From NCBI GenBank assembly GCA_947179485.1, contig OX359246.1, positions 74,985,508 through 75,049,507 on the forward strand: 64,000 nt of DNA, given 5' to 3'. Below the pieces are notes generated by a model. That model saw nothing but the letters and a program-made list of their open reading frames with translations, was not told the DNA's origin and made no database searches. Positions 35,458-47,011 of this stretch are shown one piece after another. Source of the stretch: Allacma fusca. Lineage: Eukaryota; Arthropoda; Collembola; Symphypleona; Sminthuridae. Within the stretch, counting starts at the first letter, position 1, and every line of letters begins with the position of its first letter. Position numbers and translations under genes: made by a program.

Positions 35458-36284
35458 TAGTGCTGTCCATGGGAACGGGAATTTGGAACCCATACCTGTT
35501 CCTGTCCCTGTACCCATTTTTTCAGGAACTAAAGTAATGGTCCTGTTCCTGTTCCCATAAAAATAGGTATTAATTCAAAGTTCCTGGACCTGTTCCTGCA
35601 GGAACAGGAATGTTCCGGTTCCTGTTCCCAAAAGTACTTAAAGACTAGCAGAAAAGTACAACCTACACATTTATGCCCCAGGTAACTCTATTTATGCATC
35701 GACTTAAAAAACCAAATATCAAATCGACTTTATTAAAAATAAATAACAGCGCACCATCTCCAATCCTTTAGCTACTCGAATTTAAATGAGGATTCAGTAA
35801 CAGTCATTAAATTAATCATCGCAGCGCAAAGTACAGTAGTAACTGCAATTACCTAAGACAAGTGTAGCACTTTCAATACACTTTTGCTGAACTAACAAGG
35901 ATAAGAGCACACTGGAGTTTTCTGAGCTACAATTTTGGGTTTAAGTTCCAGAGAGTTACATTTTTGCCACGCGTTAATTAATTATTATTTATTATTTTGC
36001 AAAATAATAACGTGCGAAAGAGTGACTTATTTGACATGTTGCGACGTAATTTTAAAATAATATTTTATTTGTGAGGTATTTTTATATTACAAACTTGATG
36101 TGAATACCAGGTAGGTACACGTTTTGTTCCTGTTCCCAAACCCGCTTTTGTTCCCATATTTTGGGAACAATTTCTATGTTCCCAAACGTTCCCAAAGTGT
36201 TTTGGGAACAAAATTTGTGTTCCCGTACGCACCCATTCCTGTTCCCAAAAACCTGGGTGTCTCCTGTTCCCATGGACAGCACTA
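35458..36284. mobile_element. Non-autonomous hAT-type element with GTTCC words
   Basis: The ends TAGTGCTGTCCATGGGAAC and their near-perfect inverse are clear. Subterminal arrays of GTTCCTGTTCCC / GGGAACAGG match those of the element at 32.0-32.9 kb. The flanking duplication is imperfect: gttcata-a on the left, offset by two bases, versus gttcatat on the right. Confidence 0.75.
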
Positions 36285-36292
36285 GTTCATAT

Positions 36293-37775
36293 ACATAGCA
36301 GAATATGAGTAATTATACATACATAGGCATGTATGTATATATAGGTCGCATTTGCCGCCTAAAGGTTCTCCAACATCAGATATTTAAGTACACCGGGTCA
36401 TGGACAAACCGAGAAAAAAAATCCCTGTGCATGCTCTGAAGAAATGAAAATAACACGGAGATTTTTCACTCATATCTAGAAATGATAGTGGCAATAGCGT
36501 TGACTATAATTTACAAAATTTGTAAAAAATATTTAAGCAAGTAATAATTAATGAACTATCAAATGCTGGACTACTGTACACGTGTAAATTTCGCAATAAA
36601 TTAAAAAAAGTAATTTCCAGTTTCTCAAGAAAAATTTCTGATTCGTTGATGTAAAGTAAACATGTTCCCACTCTCGTCACGGCTTACATACAAACTGGTA
36701 CCTACACACCAGCTATTGGCCTTTGTTTCTGATATTGTTCGCCGAAATAAATTCTGCAATTAGATACTACATTGATAAACTTCGCAATGAATACTGTATG
36801 TATATATGACGCCAGAAATTACTCTCCAATGCGACTCAAATAGGGGAACACGGTGTTTTGCAATGGAAATAAAATTGATCGCATCTAAAATCCAAAAGAA
36901 AAAAGTTGATAGCGTGAAGTTCCTGGAGCTAAAATTGTCTTCAGCTCTTTAAAAGGATGAGGTAGTTTCCGCAAAGCAAACCAGTTCATATTTCTTTCAT
37001 GGAGTGCTGCTAAACAAGTAATTATTTTTGACGTATTTTTATTTTATCTGACATTTTTATTTCCAGAGTACAACTCCTAAAATGGTTGATTATTTCCTTC
37101 AGCTGTACAATTTTCAGTTCCATTTTTAGTTGAGGTGCTTTTTTTTTAGTTTTAACTTTTTAATAAATTAGTAATAATTTAAAGTAACGAATGAATCGGG
37201 ATTTATTTTAGCGGAAGATAATTGTTTTGCTCACACGAATAGTCAAATTGCTATTTAAATTTGACAGTTATTTAAAACAATGATGTAGCAAATATTCAAA
37301 TAGGATTTTTTTATGGCAAATACTAAAAACATGTAACTCTACTAAAACAAAAGTCTTGAAATTTCAGTCAAGGACTTGCTCTAAAATATCGTTAAAAATT
37401 ATATAGTCGCTGATTTGAAGAAAACAATATTGGATTTTATACTCCTTGCATAAGGCACAGTCAAACAAGGGGTATAAAGTCAAAAGGAATTTCAAAAAAC
37501 AATTGTCTGTACTACACATTAGTATTGCACAAAATTCTCCAAACAAGTGTACTTTGCTTCACGCTCTGAACGATTGAGACTTCAAAATTTGATTTAGGTC
37601 AATGAAACAAATTTCTAAAAACCTAGAAAAGAATTTACTTTAAAATGGGGGATCATTTTGTGTTATTATTTCTTGTACAAGTCAGTTGGGGATGAAGAAA
37701 GTATTACGGGAAACCCCAGTAAGTTTCAGAGTTCAAATATGTTCATTTTGCACTTTAATAAAATTTCATTTACAG
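36293..37775. other. 5' flank of elongase gene A
   Basis: The coding exon of gene A starts right after an acceptor at 37775, so a non-coding first exon and the promoter should lie here or further left. I could not identify them. Confidence 0.3.
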
Positions 37776-37789
37776 GCAAAAATTTCAAG

Positions 37790-39044
37790 ATGAATAATCC
37801 CTTTGAAAATATCACTATCAAGACTGACTACATCACAGCTTATGATTTCGAAGTTTTCGATGTCCCCAAGACAATATCAGTCATGCAGGGACTGAAGTCC
37901 CTGGTATTTGGAATCTCGGGACTTTATTTAATTCTCACATTTGTGGGACGTAAATTTATGGAAAGCCGCCCGCCCTTCCAGATTTCCTCGTTTATGGTGT
38001 GGTGGAACGTTTTAAACGCACTGTTTGCTTTTGTTGCAACAATAAGGGCAGCCCCGGAAGTTTTACATTTAGCTCTCAAACCTGATGGAGTCTACAATGT
38101 CGTTTGTAAATTGTGAGTTAAACACACAACATTTAAATGCAAGTAGGGGGGAGTGTGACGAGCCTCAAAAATAGCTACCCTTTTTGTATATAGAAAATTG
38201 TATAAAAAATTTTTACCCAAATTTAATTCATTATTAAAATTAGACAATTGGAGTTGTATTTTTTTAAAAAACTTTATACTCAGATTGTTTGGTTTTGCGA
38301 ATTCTATTAATTTGTCAATTTTTGATTCTAGAGACGGACACAGCTATGCTACATCGTTTTGGTGGCTGATGTTTGTCCTGTCAAAATTCGTGGAGCTGGG
38401 GGACACAGCATTTATCATTATGAGGAAGCAACCCCTCAGCATATTGCATTGGTAGGTTTAACTTTTTAATCAGTTTAATACATGGAGGCGTCTTGAATGT
38501 ATTTGAATATAAATTCCAGGTGGCACCACAGCACCACACTTCTTATCACTTGGTACAGCTTCGAACTGTACGATCCGATGTGGCGCACTTTTGTCCTCAA
38601 CACTTCAGTACATTTTTTTATGTACACCTACTACACCCTAAAGGTAAGGCCCTGTTCTAGATTTTACTACAAATATTTAACAAAAATTTTGTTTGTAATT
38701 TCTTTTTTAACCCACACAGGCAATGGGATTCAAGGTGTCCCGGAAAATTGCGTTTTGCATAACTACAGTGCAAATGTTACAGGTTTTGATATTACTTTAC
38801 CTGCATTTTTCATGGGTGAATTTCCGATGTGCGTTCAATGATCAAAATCGATTTAAAAATAATTCCTTCAAATGCTTCTTGTTAGTTAACCAGATTGTAA
38901 CTGTTTTTAGATCAAGGGCTACAGTGCCATCGACACGTCGGTTTTGCCATCGTTCAGTTCTTTCCAGTTACGATTTTCGGAGTGCTTCTGCTGAATTTCT
39001 TTTTCAGATCTTACTTTCATCCAAGGAAATCTAAATTGAATTAG
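37790..39044 (+). CDS. ELOVL6-like very-long-chain fatty acid elongase, paralogue A
   Basis: Five coding exons: 37790-38112, 38332-38451, 38520-38643, 38720-38828 and 38911-39044 (TAG). The product has 269 residues, close to vertebrate ELOVL6. All ELO signatures are present: KFVELGDT (126-133), the His box HWWHH (147-151) split by an intron, [12 protein letters not shown] (175-186) and TTVQMLQ (204-210). The family catalyses condensation of malonyl-CoA with saturated or monounsaturated acyl-CoA in the ER membrane, using the His box. The N-terminus has a potential glycosylation site (N7-I-T), and the C-terminus KSKLN fits the KXKXX ER-retrieval motif. The start is the first ATG, 14 nt after an acceptor (AG at 37774-37775), which implies a non-coding 5' exon. 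A possible poly(A) signal lies at 39068. The donor of exon 4 is GTGCGT. Six to seven hydrophobic segments are visible. Confidence 0.93.
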
Positions 39045-39067
39045 GAATAGCAGTCAAGACTAAAACA

Positions 39068-39073
39068 AATAAA
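39068..39073 (+). terminator. Possible poly(A) signal of elongase A
   Basis: AATAAA lies only 24 nt after the stop codon. Further AATAAA words occur near 39128 and 39284, so the real cleavage site may be later. Confidence 0.35.
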
Positions 39074-39439
39074 AATCCGCACTTGGATACCATTTTTTTT
39101 ACCAACGAGTTACACATACTTCATTGAAGAAATAAATCATTTTCGGATAGCCCGAAATACTATCAACTTTCTTGGATAATAACAGCACTACTCATGAAAT
39201 TCTTGAGATTTGGATTTCTCTTCATATTTGAAATTCGCGCGCATTTTACACCTGCTCAAATACAAGCTCAGTCTTATTAAATCAGAAATAAACCGCTTGG
39301 TAGTGTTTGTAATGAAGTGATAGATTTTAAAGATTTTAAAAATTCTTACAAGGAAGGGCATTACACATCGGGAATTTGAAGCATTTGGAGTTTACTGGAA
39401 ACTTAATACGGAAGCTTTAAAGACTTATTGCTGTTGTGC

Positions 39440-40400
39440 CCAATACACACTAAAACTATGAATCAAGTTTTTGATTTGTAAGCAGTTTTCAAAAACAACG
39501 ACAGAGGATCGAATCATGACAATAATATTCAAATAACAAAACTGAATGCACATATGATCTCACAATAATATCAGTAGGAAATATTACCAGGACTGGTCCA
39601 AACATTTTGGTCCCGCCCAAACTTTCGGATCAGTTTCAATGGTCGTGTCGGAATTTACTCCAAAGCATTGACCAAATTAAAAATTCGACGGATTTTTGTA
39701 AATTAATGTTTTATTCAAATCCCACCAGGACCTGATTATTAACATATGCAAAGCTACTTCACTTACAAACTTACAACAGACCAAACAATAAATCTTGTAG
39801 ACTATATTTCCCCCCCCCCCCATTAGTTATTGAACAACAGATTTTAATATATAAAAAATACACTAGGATTTTTTAATTTGATCAATTTCTCCTGTCTAAT
39901 GGAAACCCGCAAAATCTATTTAAAAATGATTCACGTATAACATTTATTGCTAAATTAACATGCTTGCAATTATTTCAGACCATGGACTTCAATGTCAACG
40001 CCTCGCCGATCGTTCATTGTTCACAACAATTTTTTTTTATTTGCACAGTTTTCCCTGTCGAATGTAAACTCTGAAAATTGAATTCAAACCTGATACAAAA
40101 TCTCATGGAACCAGTTCTATATGTAACACTAATGTAAATTTTTTATCAAGTTCGAGTTAATTAGAGCATTTCAAGTATATTTATTTTTTGTGTCAATTCT
40201 AGAAGATTCCTTTGTGTCCTTGAAAATTAAATCATCAAGCTCAAGTATGAATGGATTTAGTGATGTCTTTTTTTGCTGTGGTTTTCCGAACTAAAGTTGA
40301 TTTCAAGTCTGCGCCAAGGGTCCAAAAAAGTATATAGTTGTAAGAATAGTTGAATAGAAACAAATCTTCTTCGTTAATATCTATCTGTTGTAGGAATTGT
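39440..40400. repeat. Diverged segmental duplication, copy 1
   Basis: The order of similar segments matches 42300-43600: caaaactgaatgca; actggtccaaacattttggt versus ggaccaaacatttcggtcc; caaaatctcatggaaccag versus caaaatcccgtagaaccag; gagttaattagagca versus cagttaattggagca; and tgcgccaag versus tgcgtgccaag. Copy 1 also contains the ELOVL exon-5 relic. Confidence 0.6.
39979..40067 (+). pseudogene. Relic of a fourth ELOVL copy (last exon only)
   Basis: tatttcag followed by accatggacttcaatgtcaa is clearly related to the acceptor and start of exon 5 of gene C (56435) and gene A (38911). Joined in the normal phase it reads YHGLQCQR, against YQGLQCHR in gene A. The later 'atcgttca' also matches after a short gap, but then the similarity and the membrane segment are lost. 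No other exon of this copy was found nearby. Confidence 0.6.
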
Positions 40401-42299
40401 TTGTACTTTTTCCATCAATAAGTATATCAGAATTTACTAATGTAATACTTATCCAGTACCTTCCAATTAACCCCTGGTCCACTCCTGTACAATTAACTTA
40501 ATTTGGTAATTTTTTGATTGATTGTGAATATTCCGGATCGTATACGGATATTTATAAAATGGTATCCGACTCTATCGGATCGGATGGGTATTTTTGAAAT
40601 CCGGAATTATTTACCAAATCGGATAGTATCGGATACGGATGAGACCAGAATCCGATCCGTGAAGACCTTTAAGGATATATAGTGATCATATCTAAATGTA
40701 TTTGACGGGAAAATCCTAAGTTTTGTCAAAATGATGCAGACGATGTGTCGATTATAGTCCTACATATCGTGGGCTAAATTCTAAAAAGTACCATTTTCAT
40801 TTGCGAACCCATTTAAAAAGCATAGGTTCTGAAATGAAAATGGTACTTTTTAGTATTTAGCCAACGATATATTGTAACTGTCAAGGATAATCACATTCTA
40901 CAAAACGTACGTACTACATATATATATGTATGTACCATGTGGATTAAGATTGCTCCTGCGTACTACTGTATTGAAAAACTGCGGAATAAGTGTGAATAGA
41001 ATCTCATTGACAGTTAATCAAAACAGAAAATCTAGTAGACATAGTTTCCCTGTCTTGGGAAATGTGGCTTGGGTTTTTCCACACGTTTGCAGGTGCGAAT
41101 GGTGTAGGAGGAAATTGTTTACAAAATAGGAGCTAATAATTATTGAAAATTAATTATTGTAAACAATAATTATTTATTTTGAAAAATAATTTGTTTTCTT
41201 TCCTCATTCGTGCTGTATCATGTTTTTCGAGCATAATGGTTGAAAATCCAATCAAATTCCCTGGTTACGGTTGAACAACAGTTACCACTGAAATACGACA
41301 ATTATGTTGAAAATCCATGTTCACAAAACATTCCGTTCCCAATGAAATTTTCTACCTTGGGAAGAATCTTCCCGTCTTCCCACAAAAACCGAACCCTGTC
41401 CAGCATCTGAATTATTTCTTCGGTCAAGTCACTTGTGTTGGTGTCCGGGTTTGGAAAATTTCTGATACAGAAGTTTCTCTATGTCGATTTCAAGTTGGGC
41501 AGTGCATAGGGGTTAAAACGTTTTACGGACAAACTGAAAAATTTGAAACTCTGCAATTCTATTAAACCAAATACTAATGAAGATAATAAAAAATAGCCTT
41601 GCCCGATTCGCACCGTATTTGTAATGCCCGGGTCAATTTTGTTTAAATATCGTATAAGTAGTAATAAATTCTGTGATATTTCTGATATGGTGCAACCATA
41701 TTAACTTATTATTAGGGCACTATAGTTAAGTTAAGCACCACCAGTGTCATATCTCTTGGGAATTTTTCTCACACGAGGTCAGGATGGGTGCTTCAAATCG
41801 ATTTCAGAACATGCTTTTTCGCAATTATGTACCTAAAATTTACTTGAATCTCTCTTGAGTTTTATTGCATTTCTGTGACAAGAGCGAATTGACTATAATG
41901 CCTACAAATCATCGAGCTGTCCTTGTTTCTGTGGTTCTTGCAACTTTTCTCTGGAGATTACATTTTCCCAAGTGTTCTGTAAGATTGCATTTTCTGTAAC
42001 TGCACTGGACATTTTCAGTGGAACGTCATATAGCATTTCTGAAATAAACCATAGAGCCATATACCTTTAGGAATAAACTATTTCCTGTTAGACAATTACC
42101 AGAACCTGAAAGCGATCTACTGTTTCGAACTACAAGAAATATTTTTGAGAGTTTGATTTCCCAGCAAATTTCTATGTACACGTGGTTTCCACAAACACCT
42201 TTGAGCCTTCCTCACTTTCACATCGGAAAAGAATATTTTCTTGCATTGCATTGTAGAATAATTCTTTTTCTCTTTTGGAATTTTAAACTTTAATAAGTA
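40401..42299. other. Intergenic; GGATCGGATAC-word patch and a hairpin
   Basis: 40530-40680 is an array of atccggatcggatac-like words, resembling the body of the word-repeat MITEs. No clear terminal repeat or target duplication was found. A hairpin lies at 40764-40870. 41335-41400 carries a fragment of the dispersed cagggat repeat (cttcccacaaaaaccg). No gene was seen. Confidence 0.45.
40764..40870. repeat. Near-perfect palindrome: 46-bp arms, 15-nt loop
   Basis: The left arm 40764-40809 (atatcgtgggctaaattcta...) pairs with 40825-40870, with about four mismatches. It could be a miniature palindromic transposon or a structured transcript. Confidence 0.75.
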
Positions 42300-43600
42300 A
42301 TTAACTGGAAACTAAAAACGAAAGCTTAAAAACCCAACTGCTATTATATCCATAACTATACGTCTTTAACAATGAATCTAGTTTCATTTTTAAGCAGGTT
42401 TCAGAAACAAAGGCAAAACATCGTAACATGCCCATTGTGTTTCCATAATAATAAAACTGAATGCATGTTCTGGCGATAACAATAGCACACAGTGCTTGGA
42501 CTGGCCCGGGTTGGACCAAACATTTCGGTCCAAAGATTTAGACCAGTAGAAATTGCCACGTCTAAATTTACACCAAAAAATTCAACTCGACTCATAATTT
42601 TTTTATTACAAAATTTAGGACCGTGCCTTTTTGGATAGTTTGCTTCAAATACTTCACTACCACTATTATTTGGTCTCAATCATTTAGCCCAGTCTGTTCT
42701 GGTCTGGTCCCATTTAGAAGGGTCCTGCGCAAGAACCAGACCAGAAATTCCCTGCACTAGTGGCACTCCTGTGGAACAATCATTTACATATTTCATACAT
42801 TCATTCATACTGTCATCAACTCAACAATATCATTTATTTTGCAATTAATTTTAGCAAATAAAAATACTGTTAAGGATGAATATGCATTAAACCTCTTGTG
42901 ATATCTATACTACACCCATAGATTTAAATGTACATCACTAGCGTACGTAATGCGCATGATTAACTGCTCATTTATAATCTCGTCTTTTGAACGAGAGGAG
43001 GACAAGCCGAGAAATTGTAAATGCACGAAGAAGAAGAAGAATAAAGGAGTGGATATTACTGCAGGAGTGAGAGTGAGAGAGAGAGAGTGCACACACAAGC
43101 ACTTATTTGTATAATCCGTTCCTCTCACATAAGTTGATCCATCTGCAGCCACACATTCCCCCATGACTCACGTCTCACAGAGACAGTTTAGGCAAACCCA
43201 ATACCCTAAGCGTACATACGCAAAACAATCTCACCCTTTTTATTTTTTCTCTTCAATGGAAGCCTTGAATGTCGAATAAAATTTATCTCGCAAAATCCCG
43301 TAGAACCAGTAACTTTATTGTTTGATGCAACTCTAATGCAAAGTGTTGTCAAGTCCCAGTTAATTGGAGCATACGAAGTAAGTATTCTTTGTGCCAGTTG
43401 CATTTCCGAAAAAAATAAAGTAGGAAATGAGTGCAATATTTTTTGCAGTTTTCACCCTTTAGGGTTTCTTCAAATATGCGTGCCAAGAATCTGTTTGATA
43501 ACAAGGTGATCTATAGTGGGATTCTCTTTGGAAACACACGGGTCTACAACTATGTTAATTTATAAAATCTTCGTTATACAACCATGATGTCATTACTGCA
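42300..43600. repeat. Diverged segmental duplication, copy 2
   Basis: Partner of 39440-40400. It includes a degenerate GGTCTGGTCC-word transposon fragment (about 42495-42760). At 43246-43285 there is a weak, uncertain match to the ELOVL exon-5 relic of copy 1. A (GA)n tract lies near 43077. Confidence 0.55.
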
Positions 43601-46600
43601 AAACAATTTTATGATAGTATCCATTTACAAATAAACTGCACAAGTTCTAACTCGGATACAAACAAGTAAGTAAAGATTTGTCACAATATTTTTGCTTTTA
43701 AGGAGAAAATTCTTTTATACAGTAATGGATCCCGGTTGTAATTAGAGCGCGTTGTAGAAAAACAAAGTAATGAGAGTACCCATCTGCTCAAAAGATTTCT
43801 CCAAATTCGTACATAGGACAGCTTACCATTTTATAATTGATTTATTTGATTTCCCTTGATTGCAACAAATCTAGTTCCAGATATTTTTGGAGGTTGTTTT
43901 GTTGGCGTTCTTCGTTCCTTATTCTCATGACCTCAAGGTTTATTCTTGACTTTGACTCTGAAAGCTACTACTAATTTTACTACACTCCAATGGTGAATAA
44001 ACGTTCAGCTTTGATGGGGAAACTATTTCTCTCGATTTAGGAAAAACTTGGAAAACATACGACGCACAACGCATTTTGGTCAGAAAAAATCATAAGGGGC
44101 CTTCAACCCAGTAAAATATCACTGTAAAGATCCTTATTAGATTGCAAATTTCACTGAAATTTTTCTTTACTGGGAATTCCATGCCTATAAAAATAGGTAA
44201 TAATTTCCCCCCGAAATATAATTATATCTAATTACCTGTATTTGTAGCGGGCTGCTCCGTTGGGCGCAATGGATATGAGGATGTGAGAACATCCATATTG
44301 GGTTCATCCTTAATGGCTTCGGTTGCTCAATCTAGACTCAGCATTTAATGCATGTACTATCTCATAAGGGGGTTATTAGAGGCAACTGTACATATATAAT
44401 TATGTATGTTGCAAGAAAGAAATTCTCCATGAAATAATGACATAAGTAAGTATAGTTAATACATGCTCTGAAAAAATAGAGGTTTTCTACATAATCAAAT
44501 TCTCAAAACAATTGGCTCTAAACGACAAGAGTTTCATGTTAATATCCCTATTATAGAGTCAATTTAGATGATCATAGTTTGGACTAATTGGCTTCATAAG
44601 TACACCAACTTCGACTTAAATCCCGTGAAATTCCCATTCCAGGTGTCGAATGGTAAATATTTTGAAACAATCTGAGCACATTAATCTTTAGATTCCCATA
44701 CGTAAGGAAAGATTATCAGCTTTAGATTAGGCATTAACATCCAAAATCAATTACTGGAAAGCTCAAGAGTAAACTTTAAGCTGGGAACTTCTGGATATAA
44801 AAGTTCCTAAAGTCATAAAAGTCAGTGTAGTTTTTGTTAATTGGTTTATTTATGTAGTTTATAATTAATTATATTTAACCCTAGATTGTTTTCCTCTCTT
44901 GCCAATAACAGATTTCAGGTATTTATTCAGAAGTGAAAACGTTACATTCATTCGATGCATTTTCATTTCGCCACTGTGTAATTATAAGGTCAGAAGCTAA
45001 TTATTTTGTTTTGTTCACACTGTACAAAGAGGATACATATACTTACATAGGTTCTTGCAGCTTTTAAATGATATACATATGTACTCAGTATACGTAAACA
45101 GGTTGTGATAGGTATACGTTTGAACATTATGTTTAAAATTGCTTGTTGGTATTCCCTTGCTACGGAGACTGTTCAATATGATTTAAATTTAAGTACCTGC
45201 ATTTAGGGTAAAAGTAGCTTCAATTTCATGCGAAAAACAAAATAAAGGTTTCCCTTGTATATATTGACAACAGTCTCAAATGACAAAGCATCTATTTCCT
45301 ATGTTGCATCGAGATTTGGAGGAAACATTGTACATGTTTTAGGGTTTCCGCAATCATTATCGAATATAACTTTCTCCATGACGGAATTGTAAGAAAATTG
45401 ATGAAGTTTCCAAACAAGACGATCTAAAGTTAAAGTATGCCGGGAACAATATTCAAATAATTGCTTTATCAATACCCCTTGCTATGGGGACCTGTGAAGT
45501 GTGACAGTGACCACTGTCACATCTCGAGTATTTGAAGTCCGATCTGTATGAAAATTGATATGTATAATTACTTATAGAGTCTACATATGATTTCATTGAG
45601 GTCGTTTTTCACCGTAAACATAAATTCCAAAAGTTAAGTTTTAGGATTTTCGGTTGATGGTATTGTTTACCAAGTGTACATGACGATAAACGATGATAAT
45701 ATCTCAATGTCAATTATTACTGTAAATTATACCGGATTATGCATTTTTTATTTTGAAAATTTCCAAACGTGACGATATTTTTTTTGTTTATCTTCTCTTG
45801 CATGTGTGTTACTAAATTTGGTAGAGTAGCGCATGTGAGATTTCATACTGAAATTGCAATTGCTGACAGGTCAGGAGTACTGCATGTTACGTGTGACGTA
45901 TACGGTTCTGAAGTTTACAGCGATAGTAGCAAAAGCCCATATCAAATTCGTTTAACTAAAAAAATAGTAACTTATTTTACAAAAAAATGTTGGATTCAAA
46001 CTCCGATATTGGCTCAAATTCGGCTCGGGGGGCTCATAATCCATTCCTGTCTAAACAAAATGACTCTGGTTTCAAACTGGGCTCGAATCTCAAACTGCAT
46101 TATTAGTCTTACAAAAAACCTTTTATTTGGTATGATTTTGTCTATACCAAAAGACCTAAGACTAAGTTTGTCTCAAACACCGCTTTGAAGGGCTTTGGCT
46201 AGTTTTCGACTAATTACTTGAATGTGTTTTTGCCAACGAAATTCCTATTAACTAATTTCCAATTTGACTGGAATCGGATTTGTGTAAAACTCTGCTGTGG
46301 TCTTGGTTCAAATTCAGCTCTAAAAACCATCTTTGGCTTAAAGTACTCTTTCACTAGGATAGGATTTGACTTGTTTCGGATTACTTGTACTCAGGGCTGG
46401 AAAAAAACAGACTTTTATCAATAAACGCCAAGAAAGTGGCAAAAATGGTAACAACCGGTTTTTATTGGACAGTGGATTTCTTTGGATAGTATTTGTTGCT
46501 GCTACTATTTTTACGAATTACTATGAGGATTACCGTGGAGATGGGACATGCCAATCTTTAAAACCAATTATTTATTATTTGCTACGAAGTTATTTTATTT

Positions 46601-46998
46601 TCTATTTGTTGCTTTGACCAACGGAATCAAGAATGAATCTTTCTGCATGTATTGCTACGAGTTCTAACCTAGATTATAGAAATTGAAAATTAAAGTCAGT
46701 CAGCTTTTAAATGTCAAAAGAGAAAGAGTGTTTTGATATTTTGCTATCAATTTTCAGTCCGACATAAGATTAGCCTAAAATTAGCCTAAATTCTCGATTA
46801 AAAATACACTACTAAAATTAACAAAACTGTTTGCGCTGTGCGCTGGTTCTTCACCCTATTTTCACCACGTTTCTGAGAAGGTATTGCGAGCCTTTCAAAA
46901 CAGTATTAATTATGGTCATTTTGTACCAACCTAAACAACAGGTCCAGGCTATTTTCACAGAATAAATAGTAATGTTTTATAATACCCTTTTTTATTTC
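43601..46998. other. Intergenic / 5' flank of elongase gene B
   Basis: 45940-46400 contains recurring ggctcaaattcggctcg-like words, perhaps another decayed element. The 139-codon plus frame at 45769-46188 overlaps that patch, is unlike any known protein and is not accepted. A non-coding first exon of gene B is expected here but not identified. Confidence 0.35.
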
Positions 46999-47011
46999 CA
47001 GGCACTTCAAG

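Noticed and set aside
45769..46188. 139-codon plus-strand open frame
   Set aside because: It runs into a patch of repeated ggctcaaattcggct-like words and resembles no protein family.
45868..46398. Possible hAT-type element with CAGG... / ...CAGGGCTG ends
   Set aside because: The terminal similarity is weak and the flanking 8-mers do not match.
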